DNA of 64,000 nt from Bimastos eiseni (GCA_959347315.1 OY365810.1:15118896-15182895); one strand, 5' to 3'. Positions 46,630 through 58,353 are shown, numbered from the stretch's first letter. A program made the numbers and translations. Notes: generated from the sequence alone by a model not told the origin.

Positions 46630-46870
46630 CTTCTGAAAGTGTGCCAACTTTGCCGTGTCAGCTGCTGGAAAATAAAATCACATGGTAGAACAGACTTGCA
46701 GTCTTCAAGGAGTGAGGGTAGCAGTGTGTCAACGTAAAGTTCTGCGTTTACTTTAGCCTTGTCTGGGACGAAATGCAGTCTTCCCTTACCGCCTTAACAG
46801 CAGAAACTATGACGTCCTTTGCAAACTTGGCTCTCTCAACCTCCAGGCGATTTTCGACCCGTTCATCTTC
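46630..46870 (-). pseudogene. Tc1/mariner-type transposase fragment
   Basis: One minus frame reads G-G-K-G-R-L-H-F-V-P, then K-V-N-A-E-L-Y-V-D-T-L-L-P-S-L, then C-D-F-I-F-Q-Q. This is the second-aspartate block of DD-E transposases of the IS630/Tc1/mariner group, whose consensus continues FQQDGAPxHT. The D and following residues are lost in a small deletion or frame change (Q-Q-L-T-R-Q-S-W-H-T). A preceding piece is in another frame. Decayed, no ends found. Confidence 0.7.
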
Positions 46871-46874
46871 GTAA

Positions 46875-47535
46875 TTGTGAATAACTGAATATTAACTTTA
46901 GACAGCTGTCATATTTGAAACAATGAAAAGTTTCCAATGAAATTTTCAGGGATTGTTTGCAAATCTTTTTAACTGTACATTTTAAAAAGTGATAAAGGTA
47001 TCTCTATCGGTTGCTGAAAAATGACATTTCTTCTGGTGGGGTATTTCAGAGAGCTCTGTGGTCCAGTGTCAAGTTAGCTGAGCTGGTGGAGGGAGGGCTC
47101 CATAACAAAAGCACACTGTACAAGAGTGCGCAAACAAATGCGCACACACATGTGCACACAATGATGACAACACCAAAACTGTGTCCAGAACAAAAAGTAC
47201 ACATCTATAAAATACAATGTACTGCCTAACTCGATGTGTAGGCCACCACCACAGACCCATGCAAGTTAAACCACTTAATGACCAATAAAAGCATTAGTGA
47301 GAAGACTATAAATTATGTATATAAATATGTATGTATATTATTTGCATAACAGCTGCTATTTTCTCTTTCATATATTCTTGCCTTCTATTGTCTCATGTCA
47401 TCTCACAGTCGGTTCTTTCATGTATTATTGCCTGGTCTGCTTATTTCTAGTGCGTATATGCAGTACACAATTCTATCAGCCTCATATGAAATATCCGTGG
47501 AGTTAACGACATCTCATAAACATCATCCATTGTAT
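46875..47535. other. Non-coding stretch
   Basis: Nothing supportable seen apart from short domainless open frames. Confidence 0.3.
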
Positions 47536-47539
47536 GATG

Positions 47540-47700
47540 GATACAGGCATCGAAAGGATATTGCCATGGCTGATGGGAGAAATTCATGGAGATGTGCAAA
47601 GTGTAATTATTCTTGGCATATCAAAGTAAGTCAGGCAGATGACAAGGTTGCTGCGTCTGACCATTATTATGCATCAGAATCGGACTGAAGTAATGCAGCT
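47540..47700 (+). pseudogene. FLYWCH-type zinc-finger remnant
   Basis: The plus-strand frame reads G-Y-R-H-R-K-D, then N-S-W-R-C-A-K-C-N, I-K-V and D-H-Y. This fits the spacing of a FLYWCH finger (G-[YF]-x-[FY]...W-x-C...C...H-x-H), though the last His is replaced. FLYWCH fingers occur in MULE-type transposon proteins, and the following codons (A-K-V-V-S-E-I) continue as in that group before a stop. A degraded transposon piece is more likely than a host gene. Confidence 0.4.
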
Positions 47701-47701
47701 A

Positions 47702-48180
47702 AAGTTGTATCAGAAATTTGTCAAAGCCATTTGTGACAGCCATGTCGTTGGTGGTCGCTAGTCATCCACCAGAGTATGTACTCTGAAAAGCTCAATTTAG
47801 CGGCAACAAAAGCAACATGCTGCTCCAGTACAGTGAAATCCTGCACCGAATTCATCGACAAACAATAAGAAAGTGAAATTTCTTGCTTCTGAATTCACGT
47901 AACGTCTGCTGCAAGCTACGTCGAATGTACTTTAATTATGCCATGACACACTCTCATTAGCAAGCGACTCTGGGTGTCATAACAGCATATAAGTTAATTG
48001 TTTCCTTTAGAATTGTTTCTTAAAAATCTATTCCCCATAATGCAAAGCAAACAGGTGCTCAATCATTGTAAAGTCTTACTGAGGTTTTATACAAGTTTGT
48101 CCGATATACATTGGACCGAAAACCACCAGAGATAAAAATCTACCAATCAGGATTAAATCACACTTTTAACAACAACACTT
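47702..48180. other. Non-coding stretch
   Basis: 3' flank of the repeat-protein gene on the minus strand. Nothing else seen. Confidence 0.3.
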
Positions 48181-49421
48181 TCATGCATTACCTTTGGCTT
48201 TGGAAGCCCCACTGGGTCCGGCTTCTGCTCCCTGAGGTTGTTCTGTATCTTCAGTGATGGGAACTTTAGAGCTTTTCTTGTTTTTTTTGTAGAAAAAGGC
48301 AAAAGGATTTGAATGTGCTTTTGGTTTCGCATCACTATTTCTCTGAAGTGTTGCAGAATTCATTTCACTAGTAGCCTCAGTTTGATCTTGTTCAAGCATA
48401 CCTTCAAGAGACATTGGCTGTTCAACAGTTCTGGTTGAAACAGCATGCTGCATTCCAACAATGGTATTCTCACTATCATCTCTTTCAAGCATGCCCTCAA
48501 GAGACGTTGGCTGTTCAATGGTTCTGGTCGAAACAGTATGCTTCATGCCACTATGAGTACTCTCGCTGGTATCTCCTTCAAGCATGCCTTCAAGAGACAT
48601 TGGCTGTTCAACAGTTCTAGTTGAAACAGTATGCTTCATACCACTATGAGTACTGTCGCTAGTATCTCTTTCAAGCTGGCCTTCAAGAGACATTGGCTGT
48701 TCAATGGTTCTTGTTGAAACAGTATGCTGTGTTTCAACAAGAGTACTCTCACTTGACCAGCTAGTATCTCTTTCAAGCTGGCCTTCTAGAGACATTGGCT
48801 GCTTAATGGTTCTAGTTGAAACAGTATGCTGTGTTTCAACAAGAGTACTCTCACTTGACCAGCTAGTATCTCTTTCAAGCTGGCCTTCTAGAGACATTGG
48901 CTGCTCAATGGTTCTAGTTGAAACAGTATGCTTCATACCACTATGAGTACTGTCGCTAGTACCTCTTTCAAGCTGGCCTTCAAGAGACATTGGCTGTTCA
49001 ATGGTTCTTGTTGAAACAGTATGCTTCATACCACTTGGAGTACTCTCAATAGTACATCTTTCAAGCATACCTTCTAGAGACATTGGCTGTTCCATGGTTC
49101 TAGTTGAAACAGTATGCTTCATACCACTAGGAGTACTTTCACCAGTACCTCTTTCAAGCATGCCTTCAAGAGATGATGGCTGTTCAATGGTTCTAGTTGA
49201 AACAGTATGCTTCATACCACTACCCATATGCCTACAGGGATCTTCTTCAACTTTGCTTTCAAGGGACAGTGGCTGTTTGCCGTCTCTAATCGAAATGGCA
49301 GATGGTACTTCATGAACAATTGTCTCTTGTGAATTCTCCTCAAGCATAGCATCAAACGACTTTGGCTGGTTATGACCTCTAATTCCTCCCAACGTTCCTC
49401 TTTTGTCTAAATCACTTGGTA
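48181..49421 (-). CDS. Repeat-bearing exon of the unrecognised 31/34-residue repeat protein
   Basis: 412 codons plus stop. Repeat boundaries are conserved at the protein level (M-K-H-T-V-S-T-R-T core in every unit), while spacing varies by exactly three residues (insertion W-S-S in two units), so the reading frame is kept. This supports selection on the protein. The open frame upstream of 49421 lies before the acceptor. Confidence 0.62.
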
Positions 49422-52400
49422 CTACAATAAAAAACAAAAAAAGAAGTTTAGCGATACAAAAATGCATTATAACTTGGGGGTCATTGGGTTGGGAGTCGTA
49501 GAGTAGTGGTGAACACACTGGAATGAAGAGCTGAGGTCGAGACCCGTATCACCCAAAGGTTGACTTCTTTCCTTCTTTCGCTAAGCGGCGCTTGTTAAAA
49601 ATGAGATGTATAACGTAATGGACGCCCTGCGTGGCTGCACGGTTAAATTAGACTCCTGTAATAACTTGTCATCATTCGTTCATACTGTACTTGTAATCTT
49701 ACTGCGGTTCATTTGATTGAAAATAAAACGGAAATTATTATTAACTGCATTTGGAATATTGGTGGCACGCATGATTATAATCAATATTCACTCCATTGAT
49801 TCAAACTCTTATGCACCTAAAAACTTTCTAGAAAATTCAATTAGTCATTATGCAGATAACAATCTCATATACAGAACTATTTGGTGAAGACACTGTTCAA
49901 TACATGACGTTAGAGAGAAAGAATATGTCCTGAAGATTTAAATATCTAAACATAATGTTAGCCTACACTAACATTGATCACCAGAATGCTCTTAGACATG
50001 CTTTCAAAGCACTGTGGCAAGGAGCCAGTGATTGTGTTGAAGAACACAAAGCGACTTGACGTAAACTGGTGCTCATCAGGTGACAATGACATTAAGCATC
50101 TAACCATATAAATATCTGCTTTCAGCAGCCACTTCATATAAATATACTTTGAAGAGGGAAAATTATAAACAGTACATTTTCTGGAAAACAATGTTATTAC
50201 AAGCTTAATGTTTTTATATGATGTATGATTAAACATTGATAAATAAATATCAAAATTTGGAGCTTTTAAAGTGGTGTTGCATTTGCACCACAATTTCTCA
50301 TGTTAAAGCCATGTTGCCATTACCACCAAGATATAATGTGTGACAACCTGTAATATTCAACATATAATCTGCAATGTTCAAGTTACACTAAATCAAAAAT
50401 TCAAAATAAACAAGAAATTGTCAAAATATTACAGAAATTGTGAATTTACTTTAAATGTGCACGATTTTCTGTAGCAACCATTTAGCCAGACCCTGGACAG
50501 TTTTCAGTTAATTGATCAACCGAGATCCTTCGCCACTGCTGCCCATATGAATGGGTACCATGTCACTTAAGGTCTCAGTGTACACACCGTGCCACCCTGA
50601 GAACCATATCTCTGACAACAGACACCACCACCAGTATACAAACTGGCATCCTCAAATACAGAGATGTCTAGATGTCCACTGTAACCAATGTAGCTCAGTG
50701 GGACAATAACGGACTGCTAGGAAAGCATCTGCTTTTAAGACTTAAAGTCAATTACCATTAATTATAAAAAATGTCATGTGTGTGCTAGCTCCAGAAAAAC
50801 TTTTGAAATTTAAACACCAGGTACCTGTTGAGTGTCTATAGAAACATCCCCAAAAATTAATTCATAAATTGTATATATCCACAGTTAATTCATTTCTATC
50901 ACATATTTCAAATTCTGTTAAATTAATTAGACCAAATTGGAAACCTCCATACATATAGTGTTGACATGCAATCATTTATGCCAATTATCATCCTTAAAAC
51001 TTGTACGGTATGGAGTTCCCCAAGGATCACTCCTTGGCCCTCTTCTCTTCTTGATTTTTATTAATGACTTATCGAATGCCTCTCCCTTGCTCCACTTCCT
51101 CCTTTTTGCCGACGATACTACTAATTTAGCCTCGAACAAATCCTATGATGCCTTAATTAAACTTATGAACAAAGAATTGTCTCTTGTTACTGACTGGTTT
51201 CTCATCAATAAGCTATCATTAAGTGTTTCTAAGACTAACTTCATTTTAATTAGATTGCACCGCAAATACCCTCCACCTACTGATGGTCAGCTTTTTATTA
51301 AATGCATTCTAATTCCTAAAGTTAGCACTACCAAATTTCTTGGCATTATAATCGATGAATTTCTCTCGTGTAAGGAGCACAATGCCAATACATAGGCATT
51401 ATATCTAGAATCGTTTATCTCCTTCCAACTAATATCCTGCTTAACTTATACTATACCATGATTCATCCCTACCTCTCTTACTGTAATTTAATATGGGCTT
51501 CAAATTACCCATCAAGGCTAATTCCCCTAACTATGCTCCAAAAAAAGAGCCATCCGAGTCATCTTTGATCCCTGTATGATTCATCATTGGTCCTCCAACG
51601 ACTTATTTATTAAATTCTCGCATTTTAGGTCTTCACCAAATTACATTGCTCCAATCCAATTTATGTATAAATTTGTTAATAATTTATTACCGTCAATCTT
51701 CTCTAATCAATTTAATCAAATCTCGTCTGCTAATCCTTACAATGTTCGTTCATCATGTAATTATAGACCAATTTTTGTAAAATCAACAATCGTCTATTTT
51801 CCATCTGATACTTGGGTCCCAGTGAATGGAATAAGACGCTTCTTGAAATAAGACAATCCCAAAATTTTAGTATGTTTAAGAAACAACTCAAAAAACATCT
51901 ATTTGCTACTTTAACTGGGTAAATTTAATCTCCTTAACCATTGAGACTAATTAGCTATCAATGTTATTTATGGGTTTGTGTGCATGCAGCAACTTAGTTA
52001 ACTAGTTAAGATAATAAAAAAACTCCTATATTTTGTAGACCAGCTGCTATTTAAACTTTGCTGTGTAAAGGTAGGTCCGGCTAGCGGGATCCTTGGGTCC
52101 CTTAGGGTTTTCTTACTCTTTCCTTATTGATCCATCTCTTACATAATTTTGCTAAGCTATTATGTTTTATTGTACTGTGATTCGTTTTTTTGTTTGTGAT
52201 GCAATTACTATGTTCATTTACTTTATGGACCAATAAAAACACTTGGTTATAGTTATGGTTATGCAGAGATGCACATCTGCGGTAGACCAAGACTAATTAC
52301 GCACAGAAATTCTCAATTTTTAAGCTTCATGTCCACAGGACAAGACAATTTGGCAAATGACTGAGGAAATACTTGGCATCCGTGAGCTGCCGAAAATGGT

Positions 52401-54146
52401 CTCCCATGCTCAGCGAATTGACCTCATGGATATCAACCCAAATATTGGCATCGAGTTCGATTCACTAATGGTCGAAGTCTGGTGCTTTAGACACTGGCAA
52501 CGCAGTGATTGTTATTTAATTCATAATGACATAAAGTCACATGTTTTGTGTAATGGCAGCACACCAAAAAAAATCTTCAGTCCAATCTCTGTATATGATA
52601 CAAAACACCCACACAAAATTAACTAGCAGTAGCCACAACCCTTATGATTTTAAGTTGGAACTAATATTGAAAAATCAAATAAAAATGACAATTTAAGATA
52701 TAAGAGATGGATTAGTCATATTATAATTATTATGACTAAAAAATGACTATTACTTTACATGTATTTCAATAGTGAATCCAGAAGGCCAATCCAGCCATGT
52801 TCCTCTTCATATAAGTTTTGCAGGACCCACAAAAGTTAAACTTCATGTAAGTATTTATTTTGCTGGATGGCTTGATAATACCGAATTTCTTGTTCATAAG
52901 GAAACAGTCTCATAAAAACTTCATCATAGGGCATTGGTCTTATTCATTTTCATAACCATGTGTCAAATTTTCAACATAAATTTGAAAGATAGTCTGAATT
53001 AGAAAACATGGAACTCCACTCTGGACTCTGCTATCTGGAAGGATTTGGAAATCCAATTGCATCTTGTCCTGGCGACTGACTATCCGCACCTCAGATTAAT
53101 ATTTAGGTGTAACCTTGTGCGTGTTACAAATTTAATAAATATAAAAAATATAAAAAAAATACTGAGATCTATTAATCATCATTGTCTGTTCTCCTTTCGT
53201 CTAGTGTTTTTCATATCCAAACTATTGCCCCACTCATTTTACCAAGTGAATGTTGAATAAGAACATTCAAAGTGTTCATGTCCTTATATATATTCTCAAA
53301 ATGCTTAACTCAAAATTCACCAAACACTACAGCCCTTTCTTCCTTATCTATGTAAAATGCTTTCAGACACGATGTGTTTTGTCCCATACATAGAACTAGA
53401 GCTTTGTCAGTAAACATAACGGGGTTTCACCCCACTTGCCTCTCTCTAAACATCTTGATCTGCAAGTCATGCATATTCATAACATGTTGTGTTCAAAGCA
53501 CTTACCTTGTCCTGCTTAGGGCATAACCGGAAATCGCCTCAGACATTCGCCTTAGCCGAATATCGTGTTTTTAGGAACTATTCGGAAGTAACCGCCTCGT
53601 CAAATATTACACACACAAATAGTTAAAAATAAAACTTTCTAATTCAATATTTTTGTCATTAACATTTAACAATCTATAAAAGAAAATAAAAAATATAAAG
53701 CCACATTAGTAGTTATTACAGGCACCAACATTTATGTTGCTAATGAAACGGTGAAAGTGACGAAAGTGTTAAGCTTCGCCTGTGGATGGTACTCGCCGAG
53801 CCAGAGTTGCCAAGTACTATTCGGTTCGTACCCCGATTCGACAAATAGTGCAACCAGATACTCGGATTCGGTACTCAGTGGAAATTGTCTACTCGGTTAT
53901 GCCCTAGTCCTTCTTTTGCTTGTACATAATCCAGTTCCAGAACTTTCAATTCAGTCAAATCAATCAAAAAAAGCTGGATATAGCACCCTTCATGATATCT
54001 ACTCAGAGGTACTCAAAGCATTTACCTTGTCCTGCTGTTGTTGTTGTTAGGACACTGTCTTCAGACTCCTCTTGCGACAATTCTCGACTCCAATGAGTAG
54101 TAAAGGGTGAGCTTTGACCTGTCTCCCGACTGTTATCAGCCGCCAT
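48181..54146 (-). CDS. Unrecognised protein with nine 31-34-residue repeats, two-exon model
   Basis: Exon 1 (54146-54026) starts at AAAAAATGGCGG, an excellent initiation context. It encodes 40 residues rich in S, T and E plus one base, ending CAAG|GTAAAT. Exon 2 (49421-48181) starts after a strong TTTTTTATTGTAG acceptor with two bases (G|TA CCA AGT), so the phases join and give 453 residues. Exon 2 has two diverged units and then nine clear repeats of about 31 or 34 residues, carrying H-T-V-S-T-R-T-I-E-Q-P-M-S-L-E-G-[MQ]-L-E-R. A basic C-terminal part follows (F-Y-K-K-N-K-K-S-S-K). There is no signal peptide or membrane segment. The repeats look like a tandem short linear motif. The intron is 4.6 kb and contains a SINE and a LINE. 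AAAG|GTAATG near the stop could be an alternative donor. Function unknown. Confidence 0.58.
49473..49745 (+). mobile_element. tRNA-derived SINE
   Basis: An A-box-like GTCGTAGAGTAGTGG and a B-box-like GAGGTCGAGACCC lie about 30 bases apart in a tRNA-like head (about 49485-49555). A unique body follows, then a 3' end with AATAAAACGG and ATTATTATTA. It sits in the intron just upstream of the repeat exon, in the opposite orientation to that gene. Confidence 0.6.
49750..50930. other. Non-coding stretch with one tRNA-like patch
   Basis: At about 50690-50760 TGTAGCTCAGTGGGACAATA looks like a tRNA A-box and D-arm, but no good B-box or acceptor stem follows, so it is probably a SINE or tRNA relic. 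Nothing else seen. Confidence 0.35.
50937..52262 (+). pseudogene. 5'-truncated LINE (CR1/L2-like) with frameshifted reverse transcriptase
   Basis: The palm reads Y-G-V-P-Q-G-S-L-L-G-P-L-L-F-L-I-F-I-N-D-L, then F-A-D-D-T with the catalytic aspartates present, then K-L-S-L-S-V-S-K-T and T-K-F-L-G-I-I-I-D. Frame changes near 51392, 51545 and 51825 connect to R-I-V-Y-L-L-P, H-P-Y-L-S-Y-C-N-L-I-W, L-Q-K-x-A-I-R-V-I-F and finally M-F-K-K-Q-L-K-K-H-L-F. The 3' end is marked by AATAAAA and short GGTTATAGTTATGG repeats (about 52225-52262), as in CR1/L2-type elements. It is truncated at the 5' end just before the palm and is inactive. Confidence 0.85.
52265..53508. other. Non-coding stretch
   Basis: A plus-strand open frame at 52357-52626 (89 residues) has no recognisable domain. 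Nothing else seen. Confidence 0.3.
53517..53906. mobile_element. hAT-type MITE with near-perfect 8-bp duplication
   Basis: Left TAGGGCATAACCGGAAATCG and right (reverse complement) TAGGGCATAACCGAGTAGAC are inverted repeats. Flanking octamers GTCCTGCT (53509-53516) and GTCCTTCT (53907-53914) match at 7 of 8. TATTCGG words are frequent inside. Same family as 56858-57478. Confidence 0.85.
54026..54146 (-). CDS. Candidate first exon joined to the repeat exon
   Basis: Forty codons plus one base. An alternative is that this is an internal exon beginning at 54197 (TTTTGAG|GCA TTC, phase 0). The open frame continues upstream of the ATG through 17 more codons, and the upstream coiled-coil exon (54776-55255) ends in phase 0. 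Both readings are in frame; the Kozak context favours a start here. Confidence 0.5.
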
Positions 54147-54214
54147 TTTTTGATTCGATTCCTTCAAAGCAAATTTAGCCCATAAAATTTCGAATGCCTC
54201 AAAATATATCAATG

Positions 54215-54775
54215 AAAATGTACTTAGAATTCATTTGCTGTTGCTCAGATTTATTGATTTCACATAACAGAAATCCAAGTTTCAATTAGGTAGAAATAGC
54301 TCAGATTGTTCCAGTAGTTCTTTATAATTTATTTCCTACAGGGGCTGGATGAGAAGTGCAGTTAAATATACAAGTGTTTCTATATAGCAACCATACATAG
54401 ACTTGACAATGCAATTTTCTCAATGAATTGATGCCATGCCATTAGGGTCCCCCCCAGTGCAAGGATATTTAGTCTAACATTTAAATCAGCCAGCATAGGA
54501 AGTGAAAGCTATCCGCAAAATCTTGTGCACAGGTACATGAGATGCAGCCAATGCAGTTGACAATGTAGCTAACTGGGCCAGCAAACAATGTTCAGTATTC
54601 CTGCAACCTCAGGAAGTGGAAGTTGCATGAAGAGCAATAAATTTATATGGTGGCAACATATATAAAATTGTGATAGCAACATGCTATGACAGACTATATA
54701 AAGTAGTCTCTGCATATAAAGTAGTCTCTGCAAAAGTGAATCAAGTTGTTCTTATTAATTAAATCATTCACTTAC
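54215..54775. other. Intergenic or intronic stretch
   Basis: AT-rich; contains either the promoter of the repeat-protein gene or an intron joining the coiled-coil exon to it. A 21-base duplication (AAAGTAGTCTCTGCA) occurs at about 54700. Confidence 0.35.
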
Positions 54776-55255
54776 CCCGTAATTCTTGATAACGCATGAC
54801 TTAACCTTTTCTTCAAGTATGGCATCCAGTTCTGCTTTCACTAAATTCCTTATACTATCCTCAGTGTTTCTGAAGCACCCAGCGTGAGATGCAATAGTTT
54901 TACGAAGAAGATCTTCAAGTTCTTTAACTCTAACGTTCGTGTTACTTAGCTCGTCTTGCAAATACAACACTTGCTTTATCAAGCCATCCGGCTCGAATTT
55001 CTCGTCTAGTTCAGTGGCCTCAGATCTCAACAATTGATCTGTTTGCTGTGAATGAGATAAAACACTTGGATTGTTTTCGTCTCCAAGCTTATTTTCGAGA
55101 TTTGATATTTTTTTATTCAGATCCAACACATACTCTTCCACGAATCTGGTCAATTCCTTCTGCAAGTCCATCATTTTGATTGTAATAAAATCACGTGCAA
55201 AAGCATTTGAAGCGTTTTCATCAGAATGACTTACTGCACTGGGTTCCCCAGACAT
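54776..55255 (-). CDS. Unrecognised coiled-coil exon
   Basis: From the ATG at 55255 it encodes 160 residues and ends TACGGG|GTAAGT, phase 0. The N-terminal 25 residues are polar. Two heptad-like segments follow: L-x-x-E-L-T-R-F-V-E-E-Y-V-L-D-L-N-K-K-I...L-E-N-K-L, and L-I-K-Q-V-L-Y-L-Q-D-E-L...V-K-E-L-E-D-L-L-R. TTTCAAG|ATG at the start could be an acceptor, so a 5' UTR exon is possible. The next in-phase exon on this strand may be 54197-54026, which would place this coiled coil at the N terminus of the 31/34-residue-repeat protein (630 residues in all). A separate gene is the alternative. Confidence 0.52.
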
Positions 55256-55259
55256 CTTG

Positions 55260-56850
55260 AAAATTCAAAAATCCAAACTGACTAGTGATATGATTAAATG
55301 TTTTGTTGAAATATTCCTGTAAAAAAAATAAGAAATATTTTATTGTAACCCTCAAAAGCAATGAATGTGAGATTGAAGATCCCAGCACCAAGTTGCAATA
55401 AAGTAATGTTCTACATGTCCTTGGTATATCGATACAGTATGGTATCCGGACAATTCGCCATGGACATTCCCCCTAGAACAATTCTTCTGATATTTCCCAC
55501 CCTTTCATCATTAACCCATCAAGTAGACAATCTGACAATGTCCATGATAACTGTCATACAGATTGCCTTGCTCACAGATTAAACATAGCCTGGCATTCAA
55601 ACAGCTAATAAGAAATTAAAATAGCCAATATAATAATGCACTTTCTCATCAATATTTGTGCTGGGCAAGCGATCAAAGTGGAAATTTCTAGGGGAATTGT
55701 CCTGGAGGAAATGTCTGGGCAGAAATGTCCTAGACCCATATTGTATATATTATATTATAAATGACAAGCACAGGGGTACAATCAGAAATAAAATAATTGC
55801 AGATTTTAATTGCAACCATAAAATTGTGACAGTGTTGTGACTCAATCTTAATAGCCAAACATAATATCAACACATTAGAAGTGTAAACAGCAAGAAACCT
55901 TATACAACAATTATTCCTATTTCAGCAGAAACTATTGGTCCAACATGTTAGTTGTGTCACACACATTTATTCCTTGCATTAAGCAACAGTTGATACTCAT
56001 TCTTTATCCATTCCCAATTTTCACATCTAGATAAGAGTTATTTAAATTTTTATAGTAAATGTTTTACTATTACTTAGAAACTACTTAGAAACTGAAAACT
56101 CAAAAACTTCTTAATTCAGAGTTAAGCACAAGGCCCCAGTTTACAAATGAGCTCTGCACCAAGACAGAGGGGTTGTCATGAGATGCCATATGATGAAAAA
56201 AACAAGGTCAGAGTGAAAACTTAACGCTTCAAAGGCACATCACTACACCAAATGGTATCACACGAGCTATCACGTGAAAATATTGGTTCAGCCATGTGGG
56301 CTGTAGGGCAATACAGGCAAGCCCAAGAAGCAAGCAACTAGCCACAAGAACATTAAGCCCATCAGTGGCCATCCAGAGGTCTGGCAAATGCAGCTACATG
56401 CAAGTGTAGTCCCTTCAGGCTTGCATGTACATGTCAAAGTATGTACAGTGTGTATTTGTGTATATGTATGCATCAAGCACAAAATGCAGTGCCTGTAATT
56501 GATATGTTTAAAGATATGAAGTTCCTTCTAACTTTATTTAGTGATGCCATGATAAATTATTTACAATAGTGAAGTTGGTTAGAAACATTGGCTTGCAACA
56601 CCAGGGCAGTTTGAGGCGCATGACATCTCAGTTTCAGAATATTGAAGATGTGAACTTGAACATAGATGGTCAATGTCCAGACTGTGGACATTCAGCATGA
56701 TCAGCGATCAATCCACCCAAAGGAACTGGAAAACTTAGAACCTTAGAATGGAGGAAACTTAATTTTACTAAGTACTAGCCAATCAAGAATGAACATTACT
56801 TAACCTTTTAACGACCAGCTGCATATGTTTTCCCATACATTTTAGTACAC
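55260..56850. other. Non-coding stretch
   Basis: 5' flank of the coiled-coil gene, otherwise nothing supportable. Confidence 0.35.
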
Positions 56851-56857
56851 GCTGGTC

Positions 56858-57478
56858 TAGGGCATAACTGGAAATCACCTCGGACATTCGACTATTTGGA
56901 AGTATTCGCCTCGGCAAATATTACACCTGCAAATAGCTAAAAATAACTTTTTTATAAAAATAATTTTTTTTTAAATAATATTTTTTCATCAAATATATTC
57001 AGGACTAAAGGACTTTCTTATAAGCAATTGATTAATTAAACAAGAACTTAACATTACATTGAATTTTCTTTAAAATAATGATCATGTTAATTTATATATT
57101 TTAATTTATTTTGGTTGTATTCCACATGTGGCAACCAAATCAGTAATTTTCCCGCCTGAATTGGCTCAACCCACTTTCCGGTAAACATTAGAGAGTAAAG
57201 ACGTCATTGATAACTTCATATTTCAAGATTTACAACAAGGTTTTACATTCTTTCACGAATAAAGCTATTAAATAATAAATATATTGCTATAGCCTAGAGT
57301 GCAACAATATGCTATATGAAGGATATTGCTATATACTCTGCATTGACTATAGATAGTTCTCCATAACTGCACATGACTATTTGGTCCGTACCTGGATCCG
57401 GCAAATACTTCATCCAAATACTCGGATTAGGTACTCAGTGGAAATTGTCTATTCGGTTGTCTATTCGGTTATGCCCTA
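56858..57478. mobile_element. MITE of the TAGGGCATAAC family
   Basis: Left TAGGGCATAACTGGAAATCA and right (reverse complement) TAGGGCATAACCGAATAGAC match the termini of 53517-53906. It is longer because of extra AT-rich sequence in the middle. The right end has a duplicated TGTCTATTCGGTT. No convincing 8-bp duplication (4 of 8). Confidence 0.72.
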
Positions 57479-57479
57479 C

Positions 57480-57943
57480 GCAAAACCATAAACATAAACA
57501 ATTATTTTAAGAGTGAGAGTTTAGGTGGAAGTGTCAAATGAAAGGAATGGTTGGTATCATCAGAGAAACTTGAACCAATTGGTGTCCTGGACAATGCTAG
57601 AGTAAACATAAGCACATAGGATTATCAATGTTATTTCTTATCATGAAGAAGGTGGGAGGAAACGAACAATTGGGAATACATCTCTCACATAATCAGGAGA
57701 TGAAAGGAATTATTCACATCTGGAAAAAAGCACTTGGATGTTATAGTTGGAGTGAGATTCCGGTAATTCCACTGGAGGTGCCACCCACGACAGCATCAGA
57801 GACTACACTATATGGCCAAGAATTCGGTATCGATGTGGGTGCTGGGAATGGGCCCAGAGGGATGAGGAACACCAGGAGATCACATTGTAGGTCCGATGGA
57901 AATTAGAATTGTGGGCTCAAGAGGACTGTCTGTTGCGGGGACA
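57480..57943. other. Unassigned stretch left of the nested MITE
   Basis: A plus-strand open frame (57628-57906, 92 residues) has no recognised domain. It may belong to the same decayed retroelement as 58555-59308, split by the MITE, but I cannot show this. Confidence 0.3.
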
Positions 57944-57951
57944 TCAGATGA

Positions 57952-58353
57952 CAGTGTTGTATGCAAGACTTGAAATTTCAAGACCAAGACGAGACCGAGA
58001 CAGTGAGGTGCCAAGTCCGAGACAGTGAGGTACCAAGACCGAGACACTAGGTTCAAGACAGTACGAGACAGTAAAAGACTATAGTGATCCTATATAAAAT
58101 GCTGTAAAATACTAATGTATCAGTTTTCGGGAAAAAGGTTTATTTGTAATTTCTATTTGAACCTTGTAATGTATATATAGTATCAATTCCTGAGAATAGT
58201 TTTTATATTGTCGCAAGATTTTAAGACAGTTAACACGAAACTTATCAAGATCTCTTGTTCGAGACAGAACAAGACTTTCACTTCAAGACAGTTTCTAAAA
58301 ATTCGAGACACTACCTCGAGACAGAGACACTGTCTCGAGACCATACAACTCTG
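57952..58353 (+). mobile_element. hAT-type MITE (GAGACC family) with perfect 8-bp duplication
   Basis: TCAGATGA flanks both sides (57944-57951 and 58354-58361). Left end CAGTGTTGTATGCAAGACTT, right end (reverse complement) CAGAGTTGTATGGTCTCGAG. Shares both termini and most internal sequence with 22689-23586 but is about 500 bp shorter, an internal deletion derivative. Confidence 0.9.

Noticed and set aside
48414..49315. Plus-strand open frames opposite the repeat exon (MVLVETVCFIPL repeats)
   Set aside because: Antisense shadows of the minus-strand repeats, broken by stops and less regular than the minus-strand frame.
27969..49421. Resemblance of the repeat proteins to sea urchin Sp185/333 (SpTransformer) immune proteins
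   Set aside because: They lack the short signal-peptide exon and the Gly- and His-rich regions, and the repeats are unrelated in composition.
50690..50760. tRNA gene
   Set aside because: Good A-box only; no matching B-box or acceptor stem.
52357..52626. 89-codon plus-strand ORF as a gene
   Set aside because: No recognisable motif and no splice or promoter context.
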